Part shown: piece by piece, positions 54,804 through 64,000 of the stretch
How the letters are laid out: each line of letters opens with the position of its first letter
Position numbering within the stretch: position 1 is the stretch's first letter
From: Stenopsyche tienmushanensis
Lineage: Eukaryota > Arthropoda > Insecta > Trichoptera > Stenopsychidae
Direction: 5' to 3'
Assembly (NCBI GenBank): GCA_008973525.1
Contig: WACJ01000110.1
Coordinates: 496,001 to 560,000 of the forward strand
Length of the DNA stretch: 64,000 bases
Program-made: the position numbers and the translations under genes
Notes under the pieces: model-generated
What the model saw: only the letters and a program-made list of their open reading frames with translations
Database searches by the model: none
Told to the model about the DNA's origin: nothing

Positions 54804-55574
54804 TAATGGTAACACTTCGCCGTGAATTTCATTTGTGCTTTTTGTGGCTTTGGTGATGTTCAACCGCTGTTAGAGAGCTCAAACAGACGTCTATCAAAAT
54901 CGGCAAGGACTTATCGATACACCTATTTACTTTGTTTATATTATATTTGATTTCCAAGCCTACATTTGAATACTAGGACTATCCCTTTCATTATAATTTT
55001 GTCCCAAGCCCGAATTTGTTTCGAATTATGCTATTTTTGTGGCATTCAGCACTCATACAATAATTTTTAATACTTTTGAAGTGACCCTCATTCGTCCGGA
55101 ATCTCAAACGCTGAATAAAGTATTTAATATTAATGCAGATTTGGCCGAATAATTCGGATGAAATCGATCGAGCAATTTGCGGATTGTCTTCGATCGGTGT
55201 GTTCTGTTTACATTGATTCTCCCGAATTTGCTGATCCTGGGGAATTTTTATGGATTGGCGTGGATGGATTCGTCGGAAGCGATCGAATTAATTTTCATGT
55301 AATTGTATGCCGCGGTTGTTTACATTGGTTTCGGTGGGAGAAGTAAACAGGTACGTTGAACGGATTTGTATAAATTAGTGCCAACGAGCCATCAAGTCGG
55401 TGTTGTAATACGGACTTTCGCATTAATCCTTATTAAGTTCTTGCTGATATTAAAGCAGATGGAAGATGATACTTCTATTAATGCTCTTAGAGAAGTGCTC
55501 CAGTTCCTCCAGGTGGAAGGTATTGGATATTAATGCGCCCGGTTTGATGATGTGTTCCTCCGGAAAATACCGTA
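54804..55574. other. No feature seen
   Basis: A 62-codon plus frame (55158-55346) is unassigned; nothing else was seen. Confidence 0.35.
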
Positions 55575-55740
55575 TGCTTGATTTACGTGGATAGTCTCAG
55601 AAGTACTCGACTCTACTCGACCCAATCAAGAAAACACAGAAAAAAGGAAAAAATATATTTATATCTGAACATAGTCTCCTTTCAGCTCGACGCAAAAAGT
55701 CGGTTTTATTGTTGTGAAACATTGCCTAACATTCGATTAA
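55575..55740 (-). mobile_element. mariner 3' fragment
   Basis: GAAGTACTCGACTCTACTCG, AAAAACAGAAAAAAGGAAAA-like spacing and TTGTTGTGAAACATTGCC follow the 8440-8645 order (ATTGCTGTGAAACATCGCC). It is short and diverged. Confidence 0.4.
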
Positions 55741-55920
55741 TACGATATGGTTGTTTCGTTAGTTTGGACATGGTATCCTATCGTGCTTTCGTCGTGTCAG
55801 CGATCCGAAAGGCGGACCGGTTGGGCACACATACCTTGTGGCCGCTCCTTCGATCATGGAAGCACTATTTTACTATTTTTATCTAGTTTTAATTTACAAT
55901 ATATGTCTTAGCTAGTTTTT
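55741..55920 (+). repeat. Rep-E copy
   Basis: GTCAGCGATCCGAAAGGCGG, ACCGGTTGGGCACACATACC and TTGTGGCCGCTCC match 44218-44275; TTATCTAGTTTTAATTTAC-like bases follow in both. Confidence 0.5.
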
Positions 55921-56014
55921 TTAGTTTTAAGTGGCCACTCGAGTGAAGAATGAATGTGTCCTCGTTTATAAGGTAGATACTATCTACCATAATATTTTTT
56001 AAGCAACAATCAAC

Positions 56015-56060
56015 ATCTATACGTTAGGTTGGGTACTTCTGGAACTACCCTCATATAGTA
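56015..56060 (+). mobile_element. mariner 3' terminus alone
   Basis: GTTAGGTTGGGTACTTCTGG then AACTACCCTC matches the 3' end of the mariner at 23905-23935 and the complement of 8440-8465. Confidence 0.4.
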
Positions 56061-57059
56061 TTTATCCTGTTATTTTAACGACCAATGGAAAATTCATGTG
56101 TATAAAAGCAAAAATTGTTTTTATTGTTAAAAGTTTGCAGTTGGTCGATTTGCTTTTTCAACCCCCCGAGTTATTGTTTCTACGCGCCTTGCGTGTCCGT
56201 TCCGAACAAAAAGCGCCATCATCGGGCGAAAAAACGACAACAACCCCATAACACGCTCTCAAAGTTGAGTTTTATTCTTCCCCTGCGAGATCGTCTGTAT
56301 TTAGAAGATCTTGTTTTCAGCCGGGATTAAAACGCAGGTTTTAATTTTGCGTTTGTTCCAGTGTATTTTCGTCGATATACATTTCTTTAATGATGGTTTA
56401 TGGTAGGCGTCTTCTGCATTGCCAAGACGGATCGAAGCTTTTATATCGTCGTAAGCCCAAAGCATCTTTCTGATGATGCATGCGCATTAAATTTAATTCC
56501 ACAGGAAACAAGGAGTGTGCTTTTATCTCGGATAAAAGCTGCTCGCTTGCGATTAAAGCTGTATGTTCCATTTCCACATTAATCCTTACAGGGATACGTG
56601 GATACTTAAATTAATTAAATCCTCAAGCATTCCCGTATTCGCATTTACATTACACGAGGAGAAATCCTTAGTTTTTCGACACAAATATAACAAAAAACAT
56701 GATTTTTATATGTGCGGTGTACATGTTGCGTGCGAACGAAGCATGCTCGTCTGACACTAAAAAATATAGTGATAACTAGATTTAAGGTATATAAATGGAG
56801 TTCATAAAAACGAAGCATTTTAAATGTAAATGCGGACGTAATAAAACATCCCTTATTCGGAGGAAATAATAATTGAATGAATTCGGGTTCTTTGCGACCG
56901 TTTTTAGGCCATTTTCGCAGTGTTTGAACATCGGACTCGCCGCAAAACTTGATTGGTTAATCAGAGTATCAAATTAAATTTATTGCTTCATTTGAAGGAT
57001 GAAATCCTCCAGATGGATTTACGTAACGTGAATATTTAATCTGTATTAGATTTATATCC
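56061..57059. other. No feature seen
   Basis: No recognised repeat. The plus frames 56115-56330 and 56563-56754 are unassigned. Confidence 0.4.
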
Positions 57060-57063
57060 TTAA

Positions 57064-57364
57064 CCCGTTGATGAGGAATCCCGCATATGCTGCGAGCGGA
57101 CTCGAGTAATAAAGAAAGAGTATTTTCGCACATTAAGGAATTTGAATGATTTTTTTTCTAAAATTATAATATACGAGCTGTAAGTGTTAAAGCCTGGTAC
57201 CAAAGGTGATTCTATTTAAAATGTCATTATGGGTCTCAAAAATATCGACAGTGTTAGGGTTCATTTATTGATGTTAAAGCTTCATTCACGCGGCGCGGTC
57301 CTGATTGATAGCGGACATTCGCATATGTTTAACTCAATTCGAAATTGACTCACTAATCAAAGGG
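57064..57364 (+). mobile_element. TTAA-1 MITE, complete 301-bp copy
   Basis: Flanked by TTAA on both sides (57060-57063 and 57365-57368). The left end is CCCGTTGATGAGGAATCCCG; the right end, read inward, is CCCTTTGATTAGTGAGTC. The terminal repeat CCCKTTGATKAG and the TTAA duplication define the element as piggyBac-type. The interior carries TCGACAGTGTTAGGGTTCAT, CTTCATTCACGCGGCGCGGT and CGCATATGTTTAACTCAATT. There is no coding capacity. Confidence 0.8.
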
Positions 57365-57579
57365 TTAAATCGATAAAATATGCTTGGTTATCATGTTCCG
57401 ATCGTCTTATACCCCAAGGAACTATATGTTCAAATTAGTTGATAACTTTCTTGTCATAGCTGAGAGATAATTGCCAATTGGTCTTCAAACTGTGTCGATG
57501 TATGCAAACATTTATCTTGTTTAAAATATGATTCCACTGATGAAGTCCAATCTCCAAAATCGCTTTTCATTCGAATTCT

Positions 57580-57672
57580 AAATGTTTTTGAAAATGTGGA
57601 TCGCCAGCCACATCTCTTGTGGATTTGAACCCAAGATGATTGAGGTTAAGAGTCGAACCGCTTAACCGTTGC
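57580..57672 (-). repeat. tRNA-derived SINE, second copy
   Basis: The minus strand reads CGGTTAAGCGGTTCGACTCT, then AACCTCAATCATCTTGG, a B-box-like GGTTCAAATCC (57631-57621) and GATGTGGCTGGCGATCCACA. Same order as 43620-43522. Confidence 0.55.
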
Positions 57673-58159
57673 ACTTCGTACTGGTACATATCCAAACTCC
57701 TCCAAAAATCATTCAAAATCTCTTCCACGTGCACCGAACCGAAAAAATCCGATATTTTTTAACCCATTTAATTTCGGTTTAATTATGATTAAAATACCAT
57801 TTTTATTGATTTTCTATTCAATTTTCTAAGGATTCATACATTCAATAGAAAAATAATACATGAAGAACAATATAAAAATATTGAACATGGTAGCAATGAA
57901 CCGTAAATTTAAATACCATGATTTGAACCATCAGTCGGATTGATTATGGTGTCAAATATCAATTGCATAGTGGAGGCTGTTTGAATCAGGTTCGAAAGCT
58001 GACCGACCAAGATTAAACAGAAAATTACACCAGCGATTAAAACAAGAGTTCCGCAGGCTGTGCAAGTTGACGATTGGATAATTGGACGAATTTATCTGGA
58101 CTCAATGAGGGAATCGATCTGTAAATTTGAGTTACTTATCTTACAATGCTTGATAAAAT
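57673..58159. other. No feature seen
   Basis: No recognised repeat. Confidence 0.4.
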
Positions 58160-58490
58160 AAATAATTGAGCGTTTTATCCAGTTGATTAGTAATCGCGCA
58201 TATATGCGTTCGGACTCGAGTCATACAGAAGGAGTATTTTCGCACATTTAATGCAGAGATTAGTGAATCGGAAACAGAGACGCATAGAATATCTTGCGTT
58301 TCATCTTACACTCGTAAATAGATGGCAAGGTCGTGCTGTAAAGAAAGAAAAAAACCCTACACGTTTATAACATTAATCATTAAAAGATGACGACAAAATA
58401 AATATCAACAGTGTCAAGGGTTCATTTATTGATATACAAACATTATTCACGCTACGCGATCCTGAGGGAAATTGAGTCCAGAAACACGCC
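58160..58490 (+). mobile_element. TTAA-1 MITE, degenerate copy
   Basis: GATTAGTAATCGCGCATATA, GATTAGTGAATCGGAAACAG, GATGGCAAGGTCGTGCTGTA, TGATATACAAACATTATTCA and CACGCTACGCGATCCTGAGG are in family order. Both TTAA ends have decayed. Confidence 0.55.
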
Positions 58491-59495
58491 AGAACACAAC
58501 TATTACATTATTCACATGTGTTAGATGACCTTCAATTTGTGCTGCCAGTTTTCAGTCTATAATCAAATGGTTCATTTGGAGCAGTGAGTAATTATAAAAA
58601 GAGGGGATCTGCTCAGGTCGTGGTTCATATTCATCACGCTTACATCTCGCGCTCCAATTAAAATATCATGAAATACAAGCATTTTCACGCCACAAATTTG
58701 CACAAATATTTTTCGGCCGAGTGGATGCTATGTAAATCTGCTTCGGCCGCATGTTTTCCAACTGTCATTTTTTGCGCAAATATTTAGGAAATCCCCACTT
58801 CCCGCGTGTGTTCTTCATCATTTAGCATTATGCAAATAAAAATGTATTCATTGTCTCGTTCTTTTGAGTGAAACTGTTTTAAACACCGCCTGCTTTAGCC
58901 GATAAGCAAACAATACAACCTCGGGGCGTTATGCGAACGACGCCCATTGTGATATTGCTGCCAAGTGATCAAATGCCTAAATTCGGATTTGAATACGAAC
59001 AACGACTGCTGTTTATAATAATATTGCGAGCCGCAATAAAGTTACTGATATATGACGGCCATAAAGATATTCTTAGTTGTAAACGGACTGCGGGGTATTT
59101 TTATATGCAATAAATTAAGGGTTGTTGAATTATTCATTCGGCGCAAAGGTTGCTTCCTCCCCCTTCGGCTTGGCGGGGTAATTAGGCGTAATTTAAAAAC
59201 TCTGTTTTGATAAAGCCTTTATTTTGAAAAAAAGCCACGGCGAAAAAGTGCGTCGGCGCCTCCCGCGGGACTTATTATTGTGAAGTTTGTGAAGGAATTT
59301 TTCGTCGGCGGAAGCAAGGACCTATTTCGCTCCCGGTTTTTGCGTTTACATCTTGTACACATATACGGTGGGACAGTGCAAAAAAAATAAATAAAAAGAA
59401 ACCTCCGGTAGCCGTCTGAATTCGCGGGGACGTTGTAGGAGTTTTGTCACTTTCATAATGAATCGCACTTCGGGGAGAGGAGAGCACCATATTCC
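58491..59495. other. No classified feature
   Basis: From about 59160 the sequence becomes more GC-rich and free of recognised repeats, which fits a preserved region upstream of the candidate promoter. Confidence 0.35.
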
Positions 59496-59502
59496 GACGC
59501 TC

Positions 59503-59532
59503 TATATATAACCGCCCTCTTGGTTCTTCTCA
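59503..59532 (+). promoter_or_regulatory. Candidate core promoter (TATA box and initiator)
   Basis: A strong TATATATAA at 59503-59511 is followed 29 bases after its first T by the A of TCACACC (59530-59536), a partial match to the insect initiator TCAKTY. The spacing is that of a canonical Pol II core promoter. It lies in a repeat-free, GC-richer stretch 465 bp before the candidate exon at 59997. No downstream promoter element is seen. Confidence 0.3.
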
Positions 59533-59996
59533 CACCGCCTACCGATTGTCTTCTACGTTTTATTCGAATTCCTGCGAATAAATACTTGGAAGTCTGGAAA
59601 TCGGCATTTCGTTAAGCCTTTTGAAGGGCCGCTAGTATTTAGACGGCGGATTGTTCGGGAGCGTTTTGTTCCCGTCGCTGTGTGGTCCAAATCCCCCAGT
59701 TTTTGTGCTTTTGTACATTCTGTGCGAGCACTTTCTTAGATTATAAATAAACGGGGTTCCCTTCTGTTGGGAAAAGAAAGGTTTAAATGGGATTTTTTTA
59801 ATTCACGTCTTAATGTCCTGTTTTCCGGGAGATTGAAGCTCGCTGATGATTGTAATAGACTATTTTTTGGCGGCGTGGGTTGTAATTATTTCATGTGGCA
59901 TTTCGACGCTATTTCATGAAAGCCCACTTAATTTTACCACGACTGCCGATGAAAACATAATCAAATTTGAATGATGTTTTTCTCTTTTTGTTCCAG
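59533..59996. other. Repeat-free sequence ending in a 3' splice-like site
   Basis: It ends in a pyrimidine-rich tract TTTTTCTCTTTTTGTTCCAG (59977-59996), an excellent intron 3' end. No donor can be chosen with confidence for an exon starting at the candidate promoter. Confidence 0.35.
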
Positions 59997-60057
59997 GTAT
60001 TGTTCTTGGAATCCATTGCTTTTCATGCGGAATGCAAACGCAGCTACGCCTATTTGC
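59997..60057 (+). CDS. Candidate internal exon, 61 bp
   Basis: Seen: TTGTTCCAG| at 59996 and |GTAAGTG at 60058, both near consensus, around 61 bases with no stop in any of the three plus frames. In frame 1 it reads VLFLESIAFHAECKRSYAYL, leaving one base (phase 1) at the donor. In frame 3 it reads IVLGIHCFSCGMQTQLRLFA, which has the CF-C spacing of a Ly6-type start, but that is speculative. Frame 1 joins in phase with the candidate exon at 699-790. I cannot name the gene. The splice sites are the best pair in the window, and no repeat overlaps them. Confidence 0.4.
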
Positions 60058-60371
60058 GTAAGTGAATCACTTCCTATATTTCACTCCCTGCCTGATCTTT
60101 CAGCATTCATCTATTTATGATACGTTTGAGGTAATTTATATATTTTAAGTTACTCATAGGAAAATTTCATGAACGCCGTGATAAATATGGAAAATTTAAA
60201 ATAACACATTACCAAGTCAAATAAAATTGAATATACACTAGGCTTTCTTATAACACAATTATATGATACCACGCTTACATCATGTAATATAAATCCGTAT
60301 TAAATGAGGCCTACAGTTCATACAGAACTATGACGTGCATTCCAATACAAAACAAAATTTATGAATACTTT
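60058..60371. other. No feature seen
   Basis: AT-rich, intron-like sequence after the GTAAGT donor. Confidence 0.4.
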
Positions 60372-60375
60372 TTAA

Positions 60376-60490
60376 CCCTTTTATGAGTATGCCCGCAAAC
60401 GTTGCGAGCAGCGCTCCATAGCGCTTTATTTACAATGCCGTGCTTGTATTTCTGATAGAATATTATTTATTACAATGTAATGTCAAACAT
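60376..60490 (+). mobile_element. TTAA-1 MITE fragment
   Basis: TTAA (60372-60375) then CCCTTTTATGAGTATGCCCG, and further in GCGCTTTATTTACAATGCCG then TGCTTGTATTTCTGATAG; the rest is missing. Confidence 0.5.
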
Positions 60491-60639
60491 TATATTTACA
60501 ATCTGTTTTATTGCTTTGTCATCTAATTCTTTCTTGAACTTTTCCATCAAAGGAAAATTTTCTATATAAAAATATTTTTTTATTATGTCCGTCATTTAAA
60601 AATAATCCTATTCTAGCAAAAAATCGTAAAATAACCTTT

Positions 60640-61388
60640 TAATTGGTGAGTTAAATATAAATGCTATATTTGTATATGGGCCACTTATCGTCCACATAAA
60701 TCCAATTTCTCTCAGGACCGCGCAGCGTGAATAATGCTTGTATATCAATAAGTGAGCCTTAACACTTTTGATATTGTTGGGCCACATAGTACTTCACTCT
60801 TTACTTTTGAAGGCAAAGGACAACGCATTTCGCCATTTTCGCCAAATAGAATAACTTTTGGTGTCTCGCTGAGTTTTAAGTATACAATTGATTTAACGAC
60901 CAACGATCCAAGACCCCGTTCCTGATAGTTTTCAACCGGATACGGTCAAATTTCATTATAATTTCAATGTTTATTTTGTCGACATCTGTTGATGATTAAT
61001 GATGACTATGATCCATAAAAAAAGGGTTCAAATTTTGTATTCCTTTATAGAAATACAAATGATTTAAATTTCTGATCAAGTGTTCATAAAACTTGATCAG
61101 AAATTGAATTAAAATGTGACGAAAGAATAAAAGATATCGTAAATGTAACGTTTAAAATAATGATTTATATTTCTATAAGAAATAGAAAAAAATGAAACGC
61201 TATGAATCACTTTTCGTGATATTTGAGAATATTTAGACGTATAGGGGTAACTTTACAGTACATGAGTAGTTTGATGTATGATGAGAAGCAAGACACTCTC
61301 TCCGTCTCTGTCTACGATTCATTAATCTCTGCAATCAATGTGCGAAAATATTTTGTCTTTATCACTCGAGTCCATTCGCAGCATATGC
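60640..61388 (-). mobile_element. TTAA-1 MITE, longest inverted copy
   Basis: The right terminus, read inward, is GGTTTAACCCGCTGATGAGG-like at 61391-61372 with TTAA at 61387-61390. Blocks follow in reverse order through GATGTATGATGAGAAGCAAG, GGGGTAACTTTACAGTA, ATGATTTATATTTCTATAAG and CTCTCAGGACCGCGCAGCGT. The left end near 60640 (CCTTTTAATTGGTGAGTTAA) resembles the inward CCCTTTGATTAGTGAGTC with changes. The length of about 750 bp suggests that this is nearer to the family's full form than the 301-bp copy. Confidence 0.6.
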
Positions 61389-61639
61389 GGGATTCCTCAT
61401 CAGCGGGTTAAACTATGTTTTAAAGAATGCATTTTTTTTCTACTAAATTTGCTTCATTCGTTCTTTCTTCCATCAGTAATTAATTAATATTCCCTACATT
61501 CATGTAGTTGAAGTCTTATCTTGTCATAGAATTTGTAAGCTCAGCTTTTACATTCACTCTTTTTTCAGTTGCCTCAGTTAGATTTTCAGGATGAATGAAT
61601 CTATCTGTACATTTTTCCAGCATGCATTCAATGTTTTTA
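61389..61639. other. No feature seen
   Basis: Short AT-rich spacer. Confidence 0.4.
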
Positions 61640-61730
61640 GCTCTGTGTCCGTCTCTGTCTACGATTCACTAATCTCCGCACTTAATGTGCGAAAATACAC
61701 TTTCGCTATCACTCGAGTCAGAGCATTTTT
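61640..61730 (-). repeat. TTAA-1 MITE fragment
   Basis: CCGTCTCTGTCTACGATTCA, CTAATCTCCGCACTTAATGT and GCGAAAATACACTTTCGC then ATCACTCGAGTC match 61302-61372. Confidence 0.5.
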
Positions 61731-61792
61731 TAAGAATGGATCTTTTTTGCAAATTTTCGCTAATACGTCCCGTATCAGGCAAAATACAATGT

Positions 61793-61818
61793 TATGCGTA
61801 ACCCGACAGGAATGTGTT
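61793..61818 (-). repeat. TTAACACATTCC motif, copy 2
   Basis: The minus strand reads TTAACACATTCCTGTCGGGT then TACGCA, one base different from 46078-46103. Confidence 0.45.
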
Positions 61819-62759
61819 AAGATCGATTGATTGATGCTTTTGCTGATGCGTTTATCTATACGATTTTCCATCCAGAAAGATTTCTCCATCAGAAATATAT
61901 TTTGCACTGATAAACGATCCTGCCAAAATTGTACTTCAGAGTTTTATTTTTTTATATCGTTCGTATTAATATAACTTCATTAATATTCAAAGTTCTAGCA
62001 ATATTAATTTACGTTACTTATAAAACTGTGTTATAAAAATATCGTGTTAGACGAATGTATTTTTAAGTTTATATTCTCCATTTCAAACAAATCTCAAAAA
62101 ACGATTTGGGATTGAAAAACCACATTGAAAATGTGACTTATGTGTGGTCAAGTTCTCTGAAAATCATATAATTCCTGATTCTGGGTCTAAATAAATTAGG
62201 AGGGTTGGGCTTCGACGTAAAGTTCAATGGGACTATTTCAAAATATTAATTATTCAATGAAAGGGACCCTTTCCCATAAAAATAATTGTTAAAGTATTAA
62301 TGAAAGCCGAATTTATCTATATAAGTGGTTTTTGGCACTTCTGGAGAGGCTTCGAGGGTATTGTCAGCCTTGAAAACGAAAGCACTTCACGGCCGATGAT
62401 TTTCTTCTAAAAATTGGTTTCGGCCCTGATCCAATTTAATTGGGATTAAATTGGGTTCGATTCTAATAAAATTTAATAATCTAATATTTAAATCGCCTTA
62501 ACATTATGAAGACCGTGAACAATACGGTTTCCCCACTCAAAAACGAATGAACGCTACAAACTAAAACTTAGTTTTCAACTAGATGTACATTTTATATATC
62601 TCAATTTACATACAATGTAAGATATTATTGAATTATATAAATTCTGAATTACAAAATCTAGATAAATGTATTCTGGGTATGAACCCTTTAAATGCTCCCA
62701 AAGCCTACTGGATATTGTCTGACAAATTTAGCATTTGAATCATGAATCAAATTTCAAAA
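61819..62759. other. No feature seen
   Basis: No recognised repeat or coding signal. Confidence 0.4.
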
Positions 62760-63618
62760 ATTTTTGTTCATGAATCATGGATCCCGGGATCAGTCCCGAA
62801 ATCCCGGGATCGGGATTTTCAATAGTTTAAGAAATTACATTGATAAATTTGATCAAAAATTGCTAATAATATAAATAAAACACTAAAAAATTCAAATATT
62901 ATTTTGAAAATATGCCTCTGAAGTAACATTAAAGCATCGAGTGTTTCGTCATTTAGTCTGGATCTGATTTTGAAATCCAGGCAACTTGTTGCTGAAAATG
63001 CACGCTCAGCCTCCACACTCTTTGGAGGTATCGTCATCAGATATTTAAATGCTAGTTCGTGTTGATGACCGCGTGAGACCCCATTTTCGTATAACACCAT
63101 CAATGTAACTGATAAAATTCATTTCTACTGAGAAACTAACTAAAACTCGCAAAATTCCCGATTTCCCGATAAATTATTTATTTCCGTCGCTGCAGATGAA
63201 TATTTATATACTATAATACTTTGATGTGATTCGTAATTATATTACGGAGGAATACAAAAATTCTGAACCATGTATCTATTATATTTCATATCGATATTCC
63301 CATTATTAAAGTCGATGTGTAGTAAATACATCACCGGTAGGAAATATAACAATTTGAAAAACATATATGTATACATAGATTAGACAGTTACTGCCCATAG
63401 GTGTTGCCTAAGCTCGCCGATTAATAGTTACGCCACTGTTTCCAAACATCCAGATTTCTGTGGGAATGTCTCGATTTAGTAGCCTTCATCGTGCTGGTGA
63501 GGTGTATGATTTGTTAGATAAAAATTTAAATTCTGAAATTTTCGGGATTACGTTTACTAATCCCGGGACTAATAAGTAACTAAAACTGTATGGAATCCCA
63601 GGATTGGATTCCCTACTG
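62760..63618 (-). mobile_element. hAT-derived element, copy 7, most complete
   Basis: The left part has paired ATCCCGGGATC blocks (62779, 62801). It is followed by a transposase tail on the minus strand, the conserved core, CACCGGTAGG, TAGACAGTTACTGCCCATAG, TAGTTACGCCACTG and GGAATGTCTCGATTTAGTAG. The hairpin GGGATTACGTTTACTAATCC lies at 63544. The inward end CAGTAGGGAATCCAATCCTG is at 63618. No 8-bp target duplication could be read, because the left tip is degenerate. Confidence 0.75.
62900..63103 (-). pseudogene. hAT transposase C-terminal dimerisation segment
   Basis: The minus frame from 63103 reads MMVLYENGVSRGHQHELAFK, then YLMTIPPKSVEAERAFSATS, CLDFKIRSRLNDETLDALML and LQRHIF. The S-EAER-FS-----K-R--L--E----L pattern is the hAT family C-terminal dimerisation region. 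Full hAT transposases are 500-700 residues; only about the last 65 codons survive. The zinc finger and catalytic domain are deleted. In copy 4 the same tail ends in QNNI and a stop; here the reading continues out of it after a change. Confidence 0.75.
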
Positions 63619-63624
63619 GGCATC

Positions 63625-63690
63625 CATCTAGCACACAACTTCTTATAACCAAGATTTTCCGACAATATATCAACAAGGAGACTTCGGGTA
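63625..63690 (-). repeat. mariner linker fragment
   Basis: GCATCCATCTAGCACACAAC then TTCTTATAACCAAGATTTTC matches the linker block at 35142-35180 (GGCACCCATCTCGCAAATAA, CTTCTTATAGCCAAGTTTTT). Confidence 0.45.
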
Positions 63691-64000
63691 CGTTCTTCTA
63701 TCGGGCCGCGATATTGCTGGACGAATGGATGGGAACAGACGAGCGTCGAATAGAAATACTCTCTTCTCTGAATAACTATTTATTCCACATGAGAGAGAGA
63801 TCTGGCTGCAGGAAGGACGACCTCCCGCAGCCAAGGTTAACCGACGACTCTCCCGACTTCCACCTTCTGCGCGTCACTCCCCAACTGGCAACGATGCACG
63901 CGCAAGAAGCGGTAGGTCGGTATGCAGATGCAATGTCTCCGCAGGGCCACCAGAGATGGCGCTGTTAAAATAACACATTGCACCTAAAGAAAGACGGAAG
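63691..64000 (+). mobile_element. Rep-K and LTR-related end, cut by the window edge
   Basis: GGCTGCAGGAAGGACGACCT then CCCGCAGCCAAGG and ACCGACGACTC match 24360-24415. The last 35 bases (CTGTTAAAATAACACATTGC, then GACGGAAG) match the outer part of the LTR copies at 30553-30575 and 2033-2062. An 84-codon plus frame (63714-63968) spans the segment, but I recognise no domain. Confidence 0.4.

Overview
The window looks like non-coding DNA from an animal nuclear genome, most likely an insect. It is AT-rich, has no operon-like gene packing and no long open reading frame. It is saturated with decayed transposons typical of arthropods: mariner, hAT, TTAA-inserting (piggyBac-like) MITEs, an R1-clade LINE and LTR fragments. 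I could not identify a species. Every family call rests on reading the sequence itself; no database search was possible.

Layout. 0-2.6 kb: a possible first coding exon (699-790), then an LTR end with its primer-binding site and the first of seven hAT-derived copies. 2.6-10.6 kb: a pogo/Tigger-like element, a LINE 3' end, a TTAA-2 MITE and two mariner deletion derivatives, one with near-perfect terminal inverted repeats (9974-10564). 10.6-24 kb: TTAA-1 and TTAA-2 MITEs, mariner fragments, a small TTAA-flanked insertion inside a LINE 3' end, a LINE copy that retains its ORF2 C-terminus (18187-19160), Rep-G copies and hAT copy 2. 24-34 kb is the least repeated part, with LINE copies at 29.5-30.2 and 32.1-33.2 kb. 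34-45 kb: mariner, TTAA MITEs, an inverted repeat, hAT copy 3, a tRNA-derived SINE and an LTR. 45-58 kb: nested insertions, namely a 762-bp solo LTR inside a TTAA-1 MITE, a hAT copy inside a TIR element, a mariner inside a mariner, and a TTAA-2 inside a TTAA-1. 58-64 kb: a candidate promoter, a candidate internal exon (59997-60057), further TTAA-1 copies, hAT copy 7 and an LTR-related end.

How it fits together. The only hints of a host gene are two short plus-strand exon-like segments about 59 kb apart whose phases are compatible. If both are real, nearly the whole window is one transposon-filled intron. This is inference and needs RNA evidence. The best-supported content is the transposon layer. 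Five elements have both ends readable: mariners at 9974-10564, 38598-39302 and 51430-51972, the solo LTR at 46959-47720, and a TTAA-1 MITE at 57064-57364. No transposase or reverse transcriptase here is intact, so every element looks immobile or dependent on copies elsewhere.
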